A stretch of DNA of 64,000 bases from CALJFL01 sp963669435 (GTDB taxonomy: Bacteria; Pseudomonadota; Gammaproteobacteria; Pseudomonadales; Halieaceae): NCBI GenBank assembly GCA_963669435.1, contig OY770025.1, positions 4,650,001-4,714,000 on the forward strand, read 5' to 3'. Shown piece by piece: positions 44,099 to 53,451 of this stretch. Made by a program: the position numbers and the translations under genes. The notes beneath the pieces are model-generated. The model saw only the letters and a program-made list of their open reading frames with translations, was not told where the DNA came from and made no database searches. Each line of letters starts with the position of its first letter. The first letter of the stretch is position 1.

Positions 44099-45094
44099 AT
44101 GCCCAAGTCTGCGCCCTACACGCCACCCCAGGATATCCTGGCAGCTTTTCCGGAAACTTCGGGAAACACCGTCAACGGCGTTGGCGAGCAGGAGCAACGC
44201 CGGGCCTCACCGTTTTTCTGGCACAAACCCGAGCTACAGACCCACGGCGGTCTACAAAAGAAAGTGCTGGAATACGTGATGGGAGAACCCAGCGTCGGCG
44301 CCGAATTTATGCACTCGGTGGTAGGCAGTGAGGAGCGCGGGCCGGACCCGGTATCGCTGAACCCGGAAACCAGCAGCGGAACCCCCGAAGAATGGGCGCA
44401 GCGAGTCAAGGCATTCGCGCTGGCCAATGAGGCCGACGTGGTCGGTATCACGCGCATGCGACCTGACTACGTGTTCGAGGGCTACGAGGTCACAGACGAT
44501 TTTATTATCGTTATCGGGGTGGCACACGACTTTGAAACCATGAAAACGGCCCCGGCCACGGCAGAGGATCCTTCCAGCGCGGTGGAAGTCGCCCGGCAAT
44601 ACAACCGCGGTGCCCGGGTCGTGGCCCGGTTGCGCAACTACATTCTCTCCCAGGGCTACCCCGCCACCAGTTATCCCGGCCCCCTGGCCGACGCCATACT
44701 GATGATTCCCGCGGCGATCGACTGTGGCCTGGGGGAACTGGGCAAACACGGTTCGATAATCCACCGGGAGTTAGGCTCTTCCTTCCGCCTGGCTGCACTG
44801 ACCACCAACATGCCACTGGCGGAGGATGCACCCGACGAATTCGGTGTCGATGATATGTGTGCCGGGTGCCGTGTCTGTGAAAACGCCTGCCCTCCCGATG
44901 CCATTTATCCGGACAAAAAAACCGTGCGCGGGGTGGAAAAATGGTACGTGGACTTTGACAAGTGCATCCCGTTTTTTGCCGAGAGTTTCGGCTGTGGCGT
45001 ATGCGTGGCGGTGTGCCCCTGGAGCCTGCCGGGCGTGGCCGACAATCTGTTACTGAAGATGGCTCGGCGCGAACAGCGTAAAGCAGAAGAATAA
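44099..45094 (+). CDS. Reductive-dehalogenase-like / QueG-related double 4Fe-4S protein
   Basis: This 331-residue protein has a corrinoid-binding-like core (LGELGKHGSIIHRELGSSFRL) followed by two 4Fe-4S motifs: Cys 254-257-260-264 (CAGCRVCENACPP) and Cys 289, 299, 302, 306 (CGVCVAVCPWS). The layout matches the C-terminal half of RdhA proteins and of the epoxyqueuosine reductase QueG. Respiratory RdhA proteins have about 450-500 residues and a Tat signal; this one is shorter and cytoplasmic, without the signal. A catabolic dehalogenase, another B12-dependent reductase or an electron-transfer role are possible. It precedes an AraC regulator by 67 bp. Confidence 0.85.
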   Translation: MPKSAPYTPPQDILAAFPETSGNTVNGVGEQEQRRASPFFWHKPELQTHGGLQKKVLEYVMGEPSVGAEFMHSVVGSEERGPDPVSLNPETSSGTPEEWAQRVKAFALANEADVVGITRMRPDYVFEGYEVTDDFIIVIGVAHDFETMKTAPATAEDPSSAVEVARQYNRGARVVARLRNYILSQGYPATSYPGPLADAILMIPAAIDCGLGELGKHGSIIHRELGSSFRLAALTTNMPLAEDAPDEFGVDDMCAGCRVCENACPPDAIYPDKKTVRGVEKWYVDFDKCIPFFAESFGCGVCVAVCPWSLPGVADNLLLKMARREQRKAEE

Positions 45095-45161
45095 GTGATG
45101 CTGGTGGATACAGCCCCTTGCCCCAAGCACACAGCAGCCTCGTCGCTGGGGGCGACACCCC

Positions 45162-46184
45162 ATGAGTAAATTCCTGGTACGCGCTGCGGCTCTACAGGGC
45201 TTCGAAGAGACTGTCACCGAGTTGGGCGGTTCACTGGCGCTGTTCGATACGGAGTTTGATATTCCCTACCTGGTGAATCGCCCCGAAGACTGGATATCCT
45301 ACCCCGCCTGGCTGCAACTCTTGGATGACGCGGCACAACGCCTGCAGTGTCCTCACTTCGGTCTGCTGATGGGGCAAAAACAGGATATCGGTCTGCTGGG
45401 CACGGTGGGGTTTATCGTGCAGCAGGCCCCGACGATCGGCGAAGCGCTCAAGGACCTGACCCTGTATTTCAATCACCATAACCAGGGCGCCATGGTCAGT
45501 GCGCGCATCGAACAAGGCACACTGATGTGGACGTTCGATTACAAGCCGCAGCTGCGCGCGCCACTCACTCAACAGAGCGACCTGGTGGCAGCGGTAGCCG
45601 TTAAGGTGATGCAATCACTGAGCAATCAGCGCTGGCTGCCCAGGGCCATTTACCTGCCACACAGTGCGCCTGCGGACACCCAACCCTTTCAACGCTACCT
45701 GAACTGCGCGGTTTACTTTGATGCCGACACCACCGTGGTGGTGAGCGATGCAGACATGGTCAACGCTCCCATTGACCGGGCCAGTCCCGACCTGCGCCGC
45801 CTGCTGGAACAACACATACGCGCAAATGCGGAACTGGACAGTGACGATTTCGAAACACGTGTGAGTTATCTGATCAAACAGGCCCTGCTCAGCGGCGCCT
45901 GCTCGATAGAGCGGGTATCGAGTTTTCTGGCCATGAACAAGCGCACCCTGCAGCGCAAATTGAGTGCACAGGGGACCAGCTACAACGCCCTGCTGGAAGA
46001 AGTTCGCTTTGATATGGCCTGTGATTACCTGCGTGAATCCCGGGGCTCCCTGACGCAACTCGCCCACCAGCTGTGTTACTCCGAGCTCAGCGTGTTTTCC
46101 AACGCCTTTCGGCAACGCTTTGGCATGTCGCCCCGAGAATGGAAGAACCAGTTGCAGAGCACACCGGCGGCCCACCTCAACTAA
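45162..46184 (+). CDS. AraC-family transcriptional regulator
   Basis: This 340-residue protein has an N-terminal arabinose-binding-type sensory domain (about 15-200, with GLLMGQKQDIGLLG) and a C-terminal double helix-turn-helix (about 235-335). The signature SVFSNAFRQRFGMSPREWK and AMNKRTLQRKLSAQG are clear. It resembles OruR/ArgR-type activators. Its stop overlaps the end of the VOC-SRPBCC gene by four bases, convergently. It may control the sulfatase unit or the upstream iron-sulfur gene; this is not shown by the sequence. Confidence 0.92.
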   Translation: MSKFLVRAAALQGFEETVTELGGSLALFDTEFDIPYLVNRPEDWISYPAWLQLLDDAAQRLQCPHFGLLMGQKQDIGLLGTVGFIVQQAPTIGEALKDLTLYFNHHNQGAMVSARIEQGTLMWTFDYKPQLRAPLTQQSDLVAAVAVKVMQSLSNQRWLPRAIYLPHSAPADTQPFQRYLNCAVYFDADTTVVVSDADMVNAPIDRASPDLRRLLEQHIRANAELDSDDFETRVSYLIKQALLSGACSIERVSSFLAMNKRTLQRKLSAQGTSYNALLEEVRFDMACDYLRESRGSLTQLAHQLCYSELSVFSNAFRQRFGMSPREWKNQLQSTPAAHLN

Positions 46185-47575
46185 CCGTTGCACACCTGTT
46201 TCAATTTACCCACCGCGTGTTCAAACAGTTTGCGCAGGCACCATTGGCTAGCCGCCCCCGTGCCGGGAATCAACGGCCGGAATTCAACCCGCCACTGCAA
46301 CAGGCAGCCATCGTCGCGAGGTAGGATCCTGACAAAACCACGGTGTTCCCTGAGAGGGGCACCACTGACCAGGCGATAGTCATAGCCCGTTCCTGAATAC
46401 CAGCCGGTGACCTCTTCCTCGAGCGTCGCTCCCAGGCCCTGCATGCGTCGCACGGCACCCACGCCGTTGCGATCGCTCTCCCCTGCCTTGACCAGGGTCA
46501 CGGTTTTCTGGGGCCACCAGCGGGTCATACCTTCGTGTTCGGACAACTGCTTCCACAACACGTCTGCCGGCACGTCGAATGCCGTTTCCAGGGTAACGTT
46601 TCTACGCCCACTGACTGACATGCCCGGGCTACGCGACTGGTGCGTAAAGCCCATCATCCGGTCATACCAGGGCTGCACCTGCAGCAGTTCAACGCTGAAA
46701 CCCTGGGCATCATTAACGTACACCACGTTCCAGGCACCCATATTGAGAGGGCGCCAGTTACCTTTGATGCCCGCATCCAGGCAACGCTGATGCACCAGGT
46801 CGAACATTGCCTTGGAACGAAAACCAAGTGCGATGTTCAGCAGACCCTGGTCGCTGACGCGGTAATCCGCCGGCGGTGGTTTGCCGATGGGGTCGGTGTA
46901 CTGCACGATTTCGACCAGCGTGTCACCGGCCCGCAACAGTGCGCGCTCGGAGCTACTGCCCGCCAGGCCCCAGAGCGCTTCGTGCTCAGGTTCGTGCAGA
47001 CGGATATCCAGCACTTCCTGAAGGCCCAGCACGTCGCGGAAAAAGCCCAGTGATTGTGACAGGTCAGGAACGGACAGGGTCACGCTTACGGTTAGCACAT
47101 CCGCCCCGGCATTGGGCAGGAAGCGATTGACGCCACCGGGGTCGGCTTCAAACAGTTCAATCAGCACCCCCTCGGGATCACGCACACAAACGCGACGCTC
47201 ACCGGGCTCACCCATTGGCGCAGTCAACGGCGCTGTGCCCAGTGCCTCGAGACGCACCAGGGTTTGCACAAAGTCGCGCACATGCAGCCCAAACAGGCTG
47301 TAGCCAATATCACAGGGGCGCCAGTCCACAGGCAACAGGCGGGTACGCGGGCGCTCAAACTGGAACAACTCCAGTTGGAAGAACTCCTGTTGATCCCCGA
47401 GCCACCAGCAGGTACTGCGCGCACCGGGCACCCCCTGGACTTTCTCCGCGAGATAGCCCTTAAAAGCATTAGTACCTGAACTGGGTACAAAACCGAAGGC
47501 AGCGGTATACCAGGCGTGCGTGCGCGGCAGGTCCGTCACGCTCATGGCGATCTGGCAAAGTGGTATGGCGGTCAT
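46181..47575 (-). CDS. VOC-VOC-SRPBCC three-domain fusion protein
   Basis: This 464-residue protein joins two vicinal-oxygen-chelate (glyoxalase/dioxygenase) domains, at about 1-135 (IPLCQIAMSVTDLPRTHAWY) and 155-290 (VSVTLSVPDLSQSLGFFRDV), to a C-terminal SRPBCC/polyketide-cyclase-like domain at about 320-464 (FDVPADVLWKQLSEHEGMTRWW). VOC pairs build extradiol dioxygenases and lyases. SRPBCC domains bind hydrophobic ligands. The fusion suggests a single protein that binds and converts an aromatic or polycyclic compound. It lies three bases after the cupin gene, at the end of the sulfatase unit. Confidence 0.85.
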   Translation of the reverse strand: MTAIPLCQIAMSVTDLPRTHAWYTAAFGFVPSSGTNAFKGYLAEKVQGVPGARSTCWWLGDQQEFFQLELFQFERPRTRLLPVDWRPCDIGYSLFGLHVRDFVQTLVRLEALGTAPLTAPMGEPGERRVCVRDPEGVLIELFEADPGGVNRFLPNAGADVLTVSVTLSVPDLSQSLGFFRDVLGLQEVLDIRLHEPEHEALWGLAGSSSERALLRAGDTLVEIVQYTDPIGKPPPADYRVSDQGLLNIALGFRSKAMFDLVHQRCLDAGIKGNWRPLNMGAWNVVYVNDAQGFSVELLQVQPWYDRMMGFTHQSRSPGMSVSGRRNVTLETAFDVPADVLWKQLSEHEGMTRWWPQKTVTLVKAGESDRNGVGAVRRMQGLGATLEEEVTGWYSGTGYDYRLVSGAPLREHRGFVRILPRDDGCLLQWRVEFRPLIPGTGAASQWCLRKLFEHAVGKLKQVCNG

Positions 47576-47578
47576 GAT

Positions 47579-48058
47579 TTAGGCAGCGGCGGGGGGTACG
47601 ATTTCTACCAGTGACAATGGGTCCAGCTTGTCCGCTTCAGCCTGGGTAATGCCCTCGTAGGCCTTCAGGAATGGCATATCCAGTTTCACGATGGTGCCGT
47701 CTTCCAGGTAGTTGTCCAGGTAACGTCCATCCTGGCCGTCAAACACGATAAACAATTCGGCGCCTTTGTCGCTCCAGGGGGTGTGGTCATTGCCCGCATC
47801 TTCCCAGGCACTTTCCCCAGGGCTGAAAGCACCCTCATCGTATTCCCACTCACCGCTGATGGTGTAGGCGACAGCTCGGCAATGGTGCACATGACGTGGC
47901 AACCGACTGCCCGGTGCGAAACGGATTTTCACCACCACCCTGTCCATTTTTTCGTCGGCCTTCAGTACTTTGACGCTAACGCCCTCGGCACCCGGCAGCG
48001 GGATAGAAACCCACTCCTGGTTGCCATCGCGTAGTATGCTCATCTCGTCAGTGCTCAC
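47579..48058 (-). CDS. Cupin protein, dihydroxyacetophenone-dioxygenase/ChrR-like
   Basis: This 159-residue single-domain cupin has the metal-binding segment GSRLPRHVHHCRAVAYTISGEWEYDEG and the second motif GNDHTPWSDKGAELFIVFDG. The nearest described groups are 2,4'-dihydroxyacetophenone dioxygenase-like and anti-sigma ChrR-like cupins. Here a catabolic metal enzyme is more likely because it lies between a sulfatase and a VOC protein. The start is GTG 48058 with AGGAGG nine bases upstream. ATG 48043 is a possible alternative. Confidence 0.85.
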   Translation of the reverse strand: MSTDEMSILRDGNQEWVSIPLPGAEGVSVKVLKADEKMDRVVVKIRFAPGSRLPRHVHHCRAVAYTISGEWEYDEGAFSPGESAWEDAGNDHTPWSDKGAELFIVFDGQDGRYLDNYLEDGTIVKLDMPFLKAYEGITQAEADKLDPLSLVEIVPPAAA

Positions 48059-48104
48059 TGCCCTTTCCTCCTGTAATCTTTAATGCATTTAGCGGATCAG
48101 CTGT

Positions 48105-49637
48105 TTATTCCTGGCTGATGGTTTCCATTATCTGATCGATAGTGAAGCTGGCGGGGCGCTGCCGTGGAGGGAACGCCTTAAGCGTCTCCACAAACTGGGT
48201 CACCGCGGCCATGCCCAACATGCCCACCGAACCGATTTTCATATCCCACCAGGCGTTGTAGCTGTTGGAATCTGTGTCAGCCTTTTCAAAGGGATCCCGG
48301 CGCAAATGAAAGACCTTGGGTATGCGCAGCACCACGAAGGGATCACGCCACACGTCGAACCGCTGGGCCCGCTGCTCGGCAAATACAAACTTCCAATCGC
48401 CCACTCGCGTCGCCGTTAACTGGCCATCGTCACTGAAATAGAAGAACGCCCGGCGCGGTGCAATGGGCTGCTCGCCGGTCAGGAAAGGCAGGAAGTTATG
48501 CCCGTCGAGATGGACTTTAAACGTCTTGTCCCCTACCCGCTTGCCGCCTTTGAGTTCACTGACCACATCGTCATCACCCGCTGCAGCCATCAATGTGGGC
48601 ACCCAGTCCTGGTGTGACATGATCTGGTTTGAAATACCGCCTGCCTTGATTTTGTTGGGCCAGCGCACCATTGCTGGCACGCGATAACCGCCTTCCCAGT
48701 TGGTGTTCTTCTCACCGCGGAACGGGGTGATGGCCGCATCCGGCCACTGGTTGTAATGCGGCCCGTTGTCCGTTGAATAAAACACGATGGTGTTGTCGGC
48801 AATACCCAACTCATCCAGCTTCGCCAACAAGGCACCCACGTGCCCGTCGTGCTCTACCATGCCATCGTTATAGAACCCCTGCCCGCTCAGACCCTTCACC
48901 TCGGGTTTTACATGGGTGTAATAGTGCATACGGGTGGAGTTGAACCAGACAAAGAACGGCTTGCCATCGGCGTGGGCCTTGTCGATGAACTTCAAGGATG
49001 CCGCCAGGAACTCCTCGTCGACAGTTTCCATACGCTTTTTGGTAAGGGGGCCGCTGTCTTCGATCTTGCCGTCCGCGTAGCTGTGAATGACCCCGCGCGG
49101 GCCAAACCTCTCGCGGTAACCAGGTATCTGCGGATAGTCTTCCTCCTCGGGCATCTCCTCAGCGTTGAGGTGGTAAAGGTTGCCAAAAAACTCATCGAAG
49201 CCATGATTCGTGGGCAGGAATTCGTCCCGATCACCCAGGTGGTTTTTACCAAACTGTCCCGAGGTATAACCTAAGGGTTTGAGCAACTCCGCCAACGTCG
49301 GATCTTCAGGCTGGATACCCAATTCGGCGCCCGGCACGCCCACCTTGGTAAGTCCCGTGCGGATAGGATGCTGACCGGTGATAAACGCCGAGCGACCGGC
49401 GGTACAACTTTGTTCGCCGTAGTAGTCGGTGAAAATCATCCCCTCATTGGCGATACGGTCAATGGCCGGGGTCTGGTAGCCCATCTGGCCCATGCTGTAG
49501 CGGCTGATGTTCCAGATACCGATGTCATCGCCCCAGATCACCAGAATGTTAGGCTTGTCTGCGGCGCTTGCCCAGGGAGTTATGCACGCCGCAGCAAACG
49601 TCACCAGCAGCGAGCGAAGGCAGATTTTTATCTTCAT
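48105..49637 (-). CDS. Arylsulfatase-type sulfatase (formylglycine-dependent)
   Basis: This 510-residue exported sulfatase has a signal peptide ending near PWASA-AD. The active-site motif C78-T-A-G-R82 fits C-x-A-x-R, in which Cys is converted to formylglycine. Metal-binding ILVIWGDDIG and the later STDNGPHYNQWP are conserved. It hydrolyses a sulfate ester in the periplasm or at the surface. It forms a minus-strand unit with the receptor upstream (about 42 bp), the cupin and the VOC fusion downstream. No formylglycine-generating enzyme gene is in the window. Confidence 0.94.
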   Translation of the reverse strand: MKIKICLRSLLVTFAAACITPWASAADKPNILVIWGDDIGIWNISRYSMGQMGYQTPAIDRIANEGMIFTDYYGEQSCTAGRSAFITGQHPIRTGLTKVGVPGAELGIQPEDPTLAELLKPLGYTSGQFGKNHLGDRDEFLPTNHGFDEFFGNLYHLNAEEMPEEEDYPQIPGYRERFGPRGVIHSYADGKIEDSGPLTKKRMETVDEEFLAASLKFIDKAHADGKPFFVWFNSTRMHYYTHVKPEVKGLSGQGFYNDGMVEHDGHVGALLAKLDELGIADNTIVFYSTDNGPHYNQWPDAAITPFRGEKNTNWEGGYRVPAMVRWPNKIKAGGISNQIMSHQDWVPTLMAAAGDDDVVSELKGGKRVGDKTFKVHLDGHNFLPFLTGEQPIAPRRAFFYFSDDGQLTATRVGDWKFVFAEQRAQRFDVWRDPFVVLRIPKVFHLRRDPFEKADTDSNSYNAWWDMKIGSVGMLGMAAVTQFVETLKAFPPRQRPASFTIDQIMETISQE

Positions 49638-49679
49638 TACAGTGACTCCAGTTAGGGGTGAATACGCTGTAAGTGTAGG

Positions 49680-52100
49680 CTAGAACCGATACCTTGCCTG
49701 AATTGCCAGCGAGCGCGGACGTTCGGGAACACCGAAGTAGGAATTGCTGGCTGAGGTTGGCACATCGTTATTCCATACCCGGTTCTCTTCGTCCGTCAGG
49801 TTCTTACCTACCAGTGCCACGCTCCATTTATCATCTATCGTCGCAAGCGCAATTCTGGCATTAACACGTACAGAGGAGTCGTGCAGCGTATTGGGGTCCA
49901 GATCAAGGGCCGAATAAAATTCGTCGGTGTAATTGACGTCTGCGCTGGTTCGAATCTCCAGATCGCCACCCAGCGGAAGAATCCACTCTGCATTAATGTT
50001 ATAACTCCACTCAGGAGCGAACAGCAGGGTTTCTCCCCCGAGGTCCTGGCCACCGGGATTCAGTGGCGTCAGCGGTTCGGTGAGGTTCATACCGGTTGAG
50101 GGACTGATACAACCCGGATTGTTCAGCGGGTCCGTTGCCTGAGGAATGGTACAGGTCGCTCCATCGAAACTGTCGTAGGTTGCGTCGAGGTAAGCGATAG
50201 AACCGCCCAGAGTGAAACCCTCGGCAAGGAGGATACGGCCATCTATCTCAACACCCTGGCTAATGGCTTCACCGGCGTTACTCACCTGGAACACATCGCC
50301 CACCAGCGAGCTTACCTGTAGATCATCGTATTCCATGCGAAAGACCGCAATATTGAGGTTGGCCGCACCACCGGCGAGGGTCATTTTTGCACCTACTTCA
50401 TAGGCCAATACGGTCTCGTCATCAAACTCCAACACGGAGCTGTCGATACCGGTTTCAATAATGCCACCATCAGGCTCGCCCGTTTGCAGACTACCAGTGC
50501 GCACAATGGGGCCCGAGGAGCTGTAAGCCTCGTCAAAACCGCCACCCTTGAATCCTGTACTTACACTGGCGTACAGCATCGTGTCCTCACCCACATCCCA
50601 CTGTAGATTGCCTGAAAAAGTCACCGCATCTTCATCACGAGAAACATTCTGAAAATTGTGACTGCGTAAATCCCCAATCAAGGCATTGTCCCTGGGACGC
50701 GCCTGCACAATCAGATTCGCTGCAGGCCCGCTGGTGGCTGCCCGGGCGCCCACGTTGCCCTGATTGAGGCTCGACTTGTCCAGATCTTTTTCTTCCTCGT
50801 TGTAACGAAGACCAAAACCCACACGGAAGGTGTCAGTGAAACTCCAGGTACCCTGGGCGAACACCGCCCACGAGGTAGATTCCTGCTCAAACTGGGTGGG
50901 CGAGTTCTCCCCGCTAATACCACCTACCAGCGCCTGCACTGCCAGCGGTCCCAGCAAGGCGAAGTCCAGAGCAGTGTTAATTCTGGATACATCCAGTTCG
51001 GAGCTCTGGTAATAAGCGCCTACAATCCAATCCAGTTTTTCACCACCTGGAGAAACCAGGCGTATTTCCTGACTGAACTGGTCATATTCTTCGTCGAGCT
51101 GGCGGTGCAATGCGGGCTGCGCGGAATAGTCGCTATCAGAAACCCTGTCGAGGGTGTAACCGGCGTAACCCGTTATCGAGGTAAACGTGCCCAGGTCCAT
51201 ATCCCAGTTGACGGTAAACGCAAACACATCGGTTTCGTATTCATCCACCGCGGCTATATCACCGATCCCGGTTTCAATCTCATCGAGCAAGGGAAAGGGC
51301 TGGTCGCCCTGGAAGTTCAATGGTTGGTCAGACTGGTACGTCACACTGGGGCGATTGGCCATATCAAAGTCGCCGTTCTCGTACTTGGCAAGTACTTCAA
51401 TGTTGTCGGCCGCATCCCAAAGCACACTGCCACGAATATACAGGTTGTCTTTGTCGGGGCCTTCTTCGTCCAGGGTGTCGTTATCCCACCAACCGTCCAT
51501 GCCCTCATAGCGAACCGCCAGGCGGCCGGCAAGGGTGTCGCTGATGCTGCCGTTGATTACGCCGGTGTAGACCTGTTCGTTATCTTCCGGTGCGTACAGG
51601 CCTTCTACGTATGCTTCGAACTCATGATCGGGACGGGCGGTGGTAATGTTAACTGCACCGCCAATGGTGTTCTTGCCAAACAGGATGCCCTGGGGACCCT
51701 TCAGTACTTCAACGCGCTGCAGGTCGAGCGTCAACGGCACCGCGGCAAGTTGGGCGCGGCCCGAGTAAATGCCGTCGATATACATGCCAACGGACTGTTC
51801 AAAACCGGCGTTGGTACCCGAGCCCACACCGCGAATGAAAATGTTCGGGTTTGCTGCGCCCTTATTGATGGTGAAGTTGGGAATGTTCAGGGCCAACTCT
51901 TCAAGGTCAACAATGCCATTATCATTGATCTTTTCGCCGCTCATGGCGGCCACGGCAATGGGTACGTCCTGAAGGCTCTGCTCACGCTTCTGGGCGGTAA
52001 CAACCACTTCTTCAAGCACCAACTGGGCCATGGTATGCGGTGCCAACGCCAGGGCGAGGGCCGTCAAGGTTAATCTGGAGGGGATTCTGCTTGCGGGCAT
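49680..52100 (-). CDS. TonB-dependent outer-membrane receptor of the sulfatase unit
   Basis: This 806-residue receptor has a signal peptide (cleavage near TMA-QL), TonB box-like LEEVVVTAQKRE, a plug domain (about 45-155, with VEVLKGPQGILFGKNTIGG) and a barrel ending LAIQARYRF. I place the start at ATG 52100 because AGGAG lies six bases upstream; the frame to 52121 would include that ribosome site as codons. It opens the sulfatase unit and probably imports the sulfated compound or its desulfated product. Confidence 0.94.
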   Translation of the reverse strand: MPASRIPSRLTLTALALALAPHTMAQLVLEEVVVTAQKREQSLQDVPIAVAAMSGEKINDNGIVDLEELALNIPNFTINKGAANPNIFIRGVGSGTNAGFEQSVGMYIDGIYSGRAQLAAVPLTLDLQRVEVLKGPQGILFGKNTIGGAVNITTARPDHEFEAYVEGLYAPEDNEQVYTGVINGSISDTLAGRLAVRYEGMDGWWDNDTLDEEGPDKDNLYIRGSVLWDAADNIEVLAKYENGDFDMANRPSVTYQSDQPLNFQGDQPFPLLDEIETGIGDIAAVDEYETDVFAFTVNWDMDLGTFTSITGYAGYTLDRVSDSDYSAQPALHRQLDEEYDQFSQEIRLVSPGGEKLDWIVGAYYQSSELDVSRINTALDFALLGPLAVQALVGGISGENSPTQFEQESTSWAVFAQGTWSFTDTFRVGFGLRYNEEEKDLDKSSLNQGNVGARAATSGPAANLIVQARPRDNALIGDLRSHNFQNVSRDEDAVTFSGNLQWDVGEDTMLYASVSTGFKGGGFDEAYSSSGPIVRTGSLQTGEPDGGIIETGIDSSVLEFDDETVLAYEVGAKMTLAGGAANLNIAVFRMEYDDLQVSSLVGDVFQVSNAGEAISQGVEIDGRILLAEGFTLGGSIAYLDATYDSFDGATCTIPQATDPLNNPGCISPSTGMNLTEPLTPLNPGGQDLGGETLLFAPEWSYNINAEWILPLGGDLEIRTSADVNYTDEFYSALDLDPNTLHDSSVRVNARIALATIDDKWSVALVGKNLTDEENRVWNNDVPTSASNSYFGVPERPRSLAIQARYRF

Positions 52101-52221
52101 GATGCGCTCCTGTGTATTCATTTTATGTTGTTGGTTCTATGTAATTGATTAAGCTACAGCTCTTAAGCATAGGACTATATGCCTTGCGTGGGGCAATTAG
52201 TTGATATATTACGACAAAGAG

Positions 52222-53232
52222 TTAATTTTTGACGACACCCTGGATGAGACCCTCTGCCTTCGCCCAAGCCTCGGTGTTGGCCATGCCCGCTGCCAGATCG
52301 GTGGCGGGTTGGAACCCAAGGAGTGTGCGCGCCTTGTCGATGGAATAGCCGCCGCGCCGGGACAACATGTCTACCACACCACGCCCTACTTCTGTCGATT
52401 GTCCTGTCAACCTAGCAAGCAAACGCATACCCTCCGCCAGCGCGAGCATCATCGGCGTAGATACCGAGCGCGGCGCAGCACAGCCCGCCATGCGCGCATA
52501 GTGGCCAAAAAATTCGGCACAGCTGGGTTCAATGCCACCGCTAATGTTAAATATCTGTCCGCGGCCGGCGGGCTTGCGCGCCGCCAGTAGCAAGCCTTCA
52601 ACGAGGTCATCGACATAAACAGGACTGAATAGTCCCTGGCCATGGGCAGGCAACATGAACTTACCTGTCGGTATCATCTCCAGCGGTATACGCGACCAGG
52701 GGCGTGAGCCAGGACCATAGACATCGCCCGGGCGTACAATGGTGCAGTCCATCCGGCCGCGACCATGACAGGCAAGTACGGCATGCTCACTGGCAATCTT
52801 CGAATCGACATAGGTATTGCCCATGGGGCGCAGAGGCTGTTCCTCGACCCGGGGCTCTGTGAAATTGAATCCGTAGGCAGCGACCGAGGACAGGTGCAAA
52901 AAGCGCTTAACGCCGGCTAGTTCGCTGTGCCTCAACAGATCCGCCGTGGCCTTTACATTGACCCGCCAGGCATCGTCGGCACTGGCATTGTTGGACACAA
53001 TGGCGGCCGTGTGGACCACCAGATCAATACCGGCCAGAGCCTCACACCAGTCATCGGGCGCAGTCAGATCGGCGGCAATCACCCCCCACTCCGCGTCGGC
53101 GTTGAAATCGAGTCCCGATACCGCTATCCCCAATGCTCGGCAGCGCCGCGCCACCGCCCTGCCGATAAAGCCATTGGCACCGGTGATAAACACAGATGTT
53201 GGCCACGCTGGTGTTTGCTGTTCATTGTCCAT
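52222..53232 (-). CDS. NAD-dependent epimerase/dehydratase (extended SDR)
   Basis: This 336-residue extended SDR has ITGANGFIG (16-24), Ser116/117 (HLSSVAAYG) and Tyr142-x3-Lys146 (TYVDSK). The C-terminal part ends in a family-like GGYSIDKARTLLGFQP. It resembles 3-beta-hydroxysteroid dehydrogenase/nucleoside-sugar epimerase-like proteins. It is on the same strand as the sulfatase unit but separated from the receptor by about 120 AT-rich bp, so it is probably transcribed on its own. The substrate is unknown. Confidence 0.9.
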   Translation of the reverse strand: MDNEQQTPAWPTSVFITGANGFIGRAVARRCRALGIAVSGLDFNADAEWGVIAADLTAPDDWCEALAGIDLVVHTAAIVSNNASADDAWRVNVKATADLLRHSELAGVKRFLHLSSVAAYGFNFTEPRVEEQPLRPMGNTYVDSKIASEHAVLACHGRGRMDCTIVRPGDVYGPGSRPWSRIPLEMIPTGKFMLPAHGQGLFSPVYVDDLVEGLLLAARKPAGRGQIFNISGGIEPSCAEFFGHYARMAGCAAPRSVSTPMMLALAEGMRLLARLTGQSTEVGRGVVDMLSRRGGYSIDKARTLLGFQPATDLAAGMANTEAWAKAEGLIQGVVKN

Positions 53233-53359
53233 TGATTAACCCATCATTTCCGGCGTCTGACCTGAAGTGTATGGGTAGTAGTGTGCGGCAGAGTTCGTGC
53301 GATAAACTTTATATTTTACGCCACCCTGTTGAGGAAGGGCGACAAACGCGCGGCGCTGG

Positions 53360-53387
53360 GCAATCAGCAATTAGCAATTAGCAATCA
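53360..53387 (+). repeat. Four tandem 7-bp repeats
   Basis: The unit GCAATYA occurs four times in a row (CA, TA, TA, CA endings) in the leader of the CvfB-like gene, about 65 bp before its ATG. It is a short tandem repeat that could vary in number between strains. Confidence 0.7.
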
Positions 53388-53451
53388 GCGCGCCAGATTG
53401 CCTTTTAGACCGTTTTACTGTGCAATGCGCGCTCATCCAGGAAGCACCACT

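Noticed and set aside
51105..52073. Plus-strand open frame of 322 codons opposite the sulfatase-unit receptor
   Set aside because: It is antisense to a complete TonB-receptor gene, has no recognisable domain, and such frames are common opposite GC-rich genes.
53281..53451. N-terminal extension of the CvfB-like gene
   Set aside because: The added residues are not conserved in this family and encode the 7-bp repeat tract. ATG 53452 has a ribosome site.
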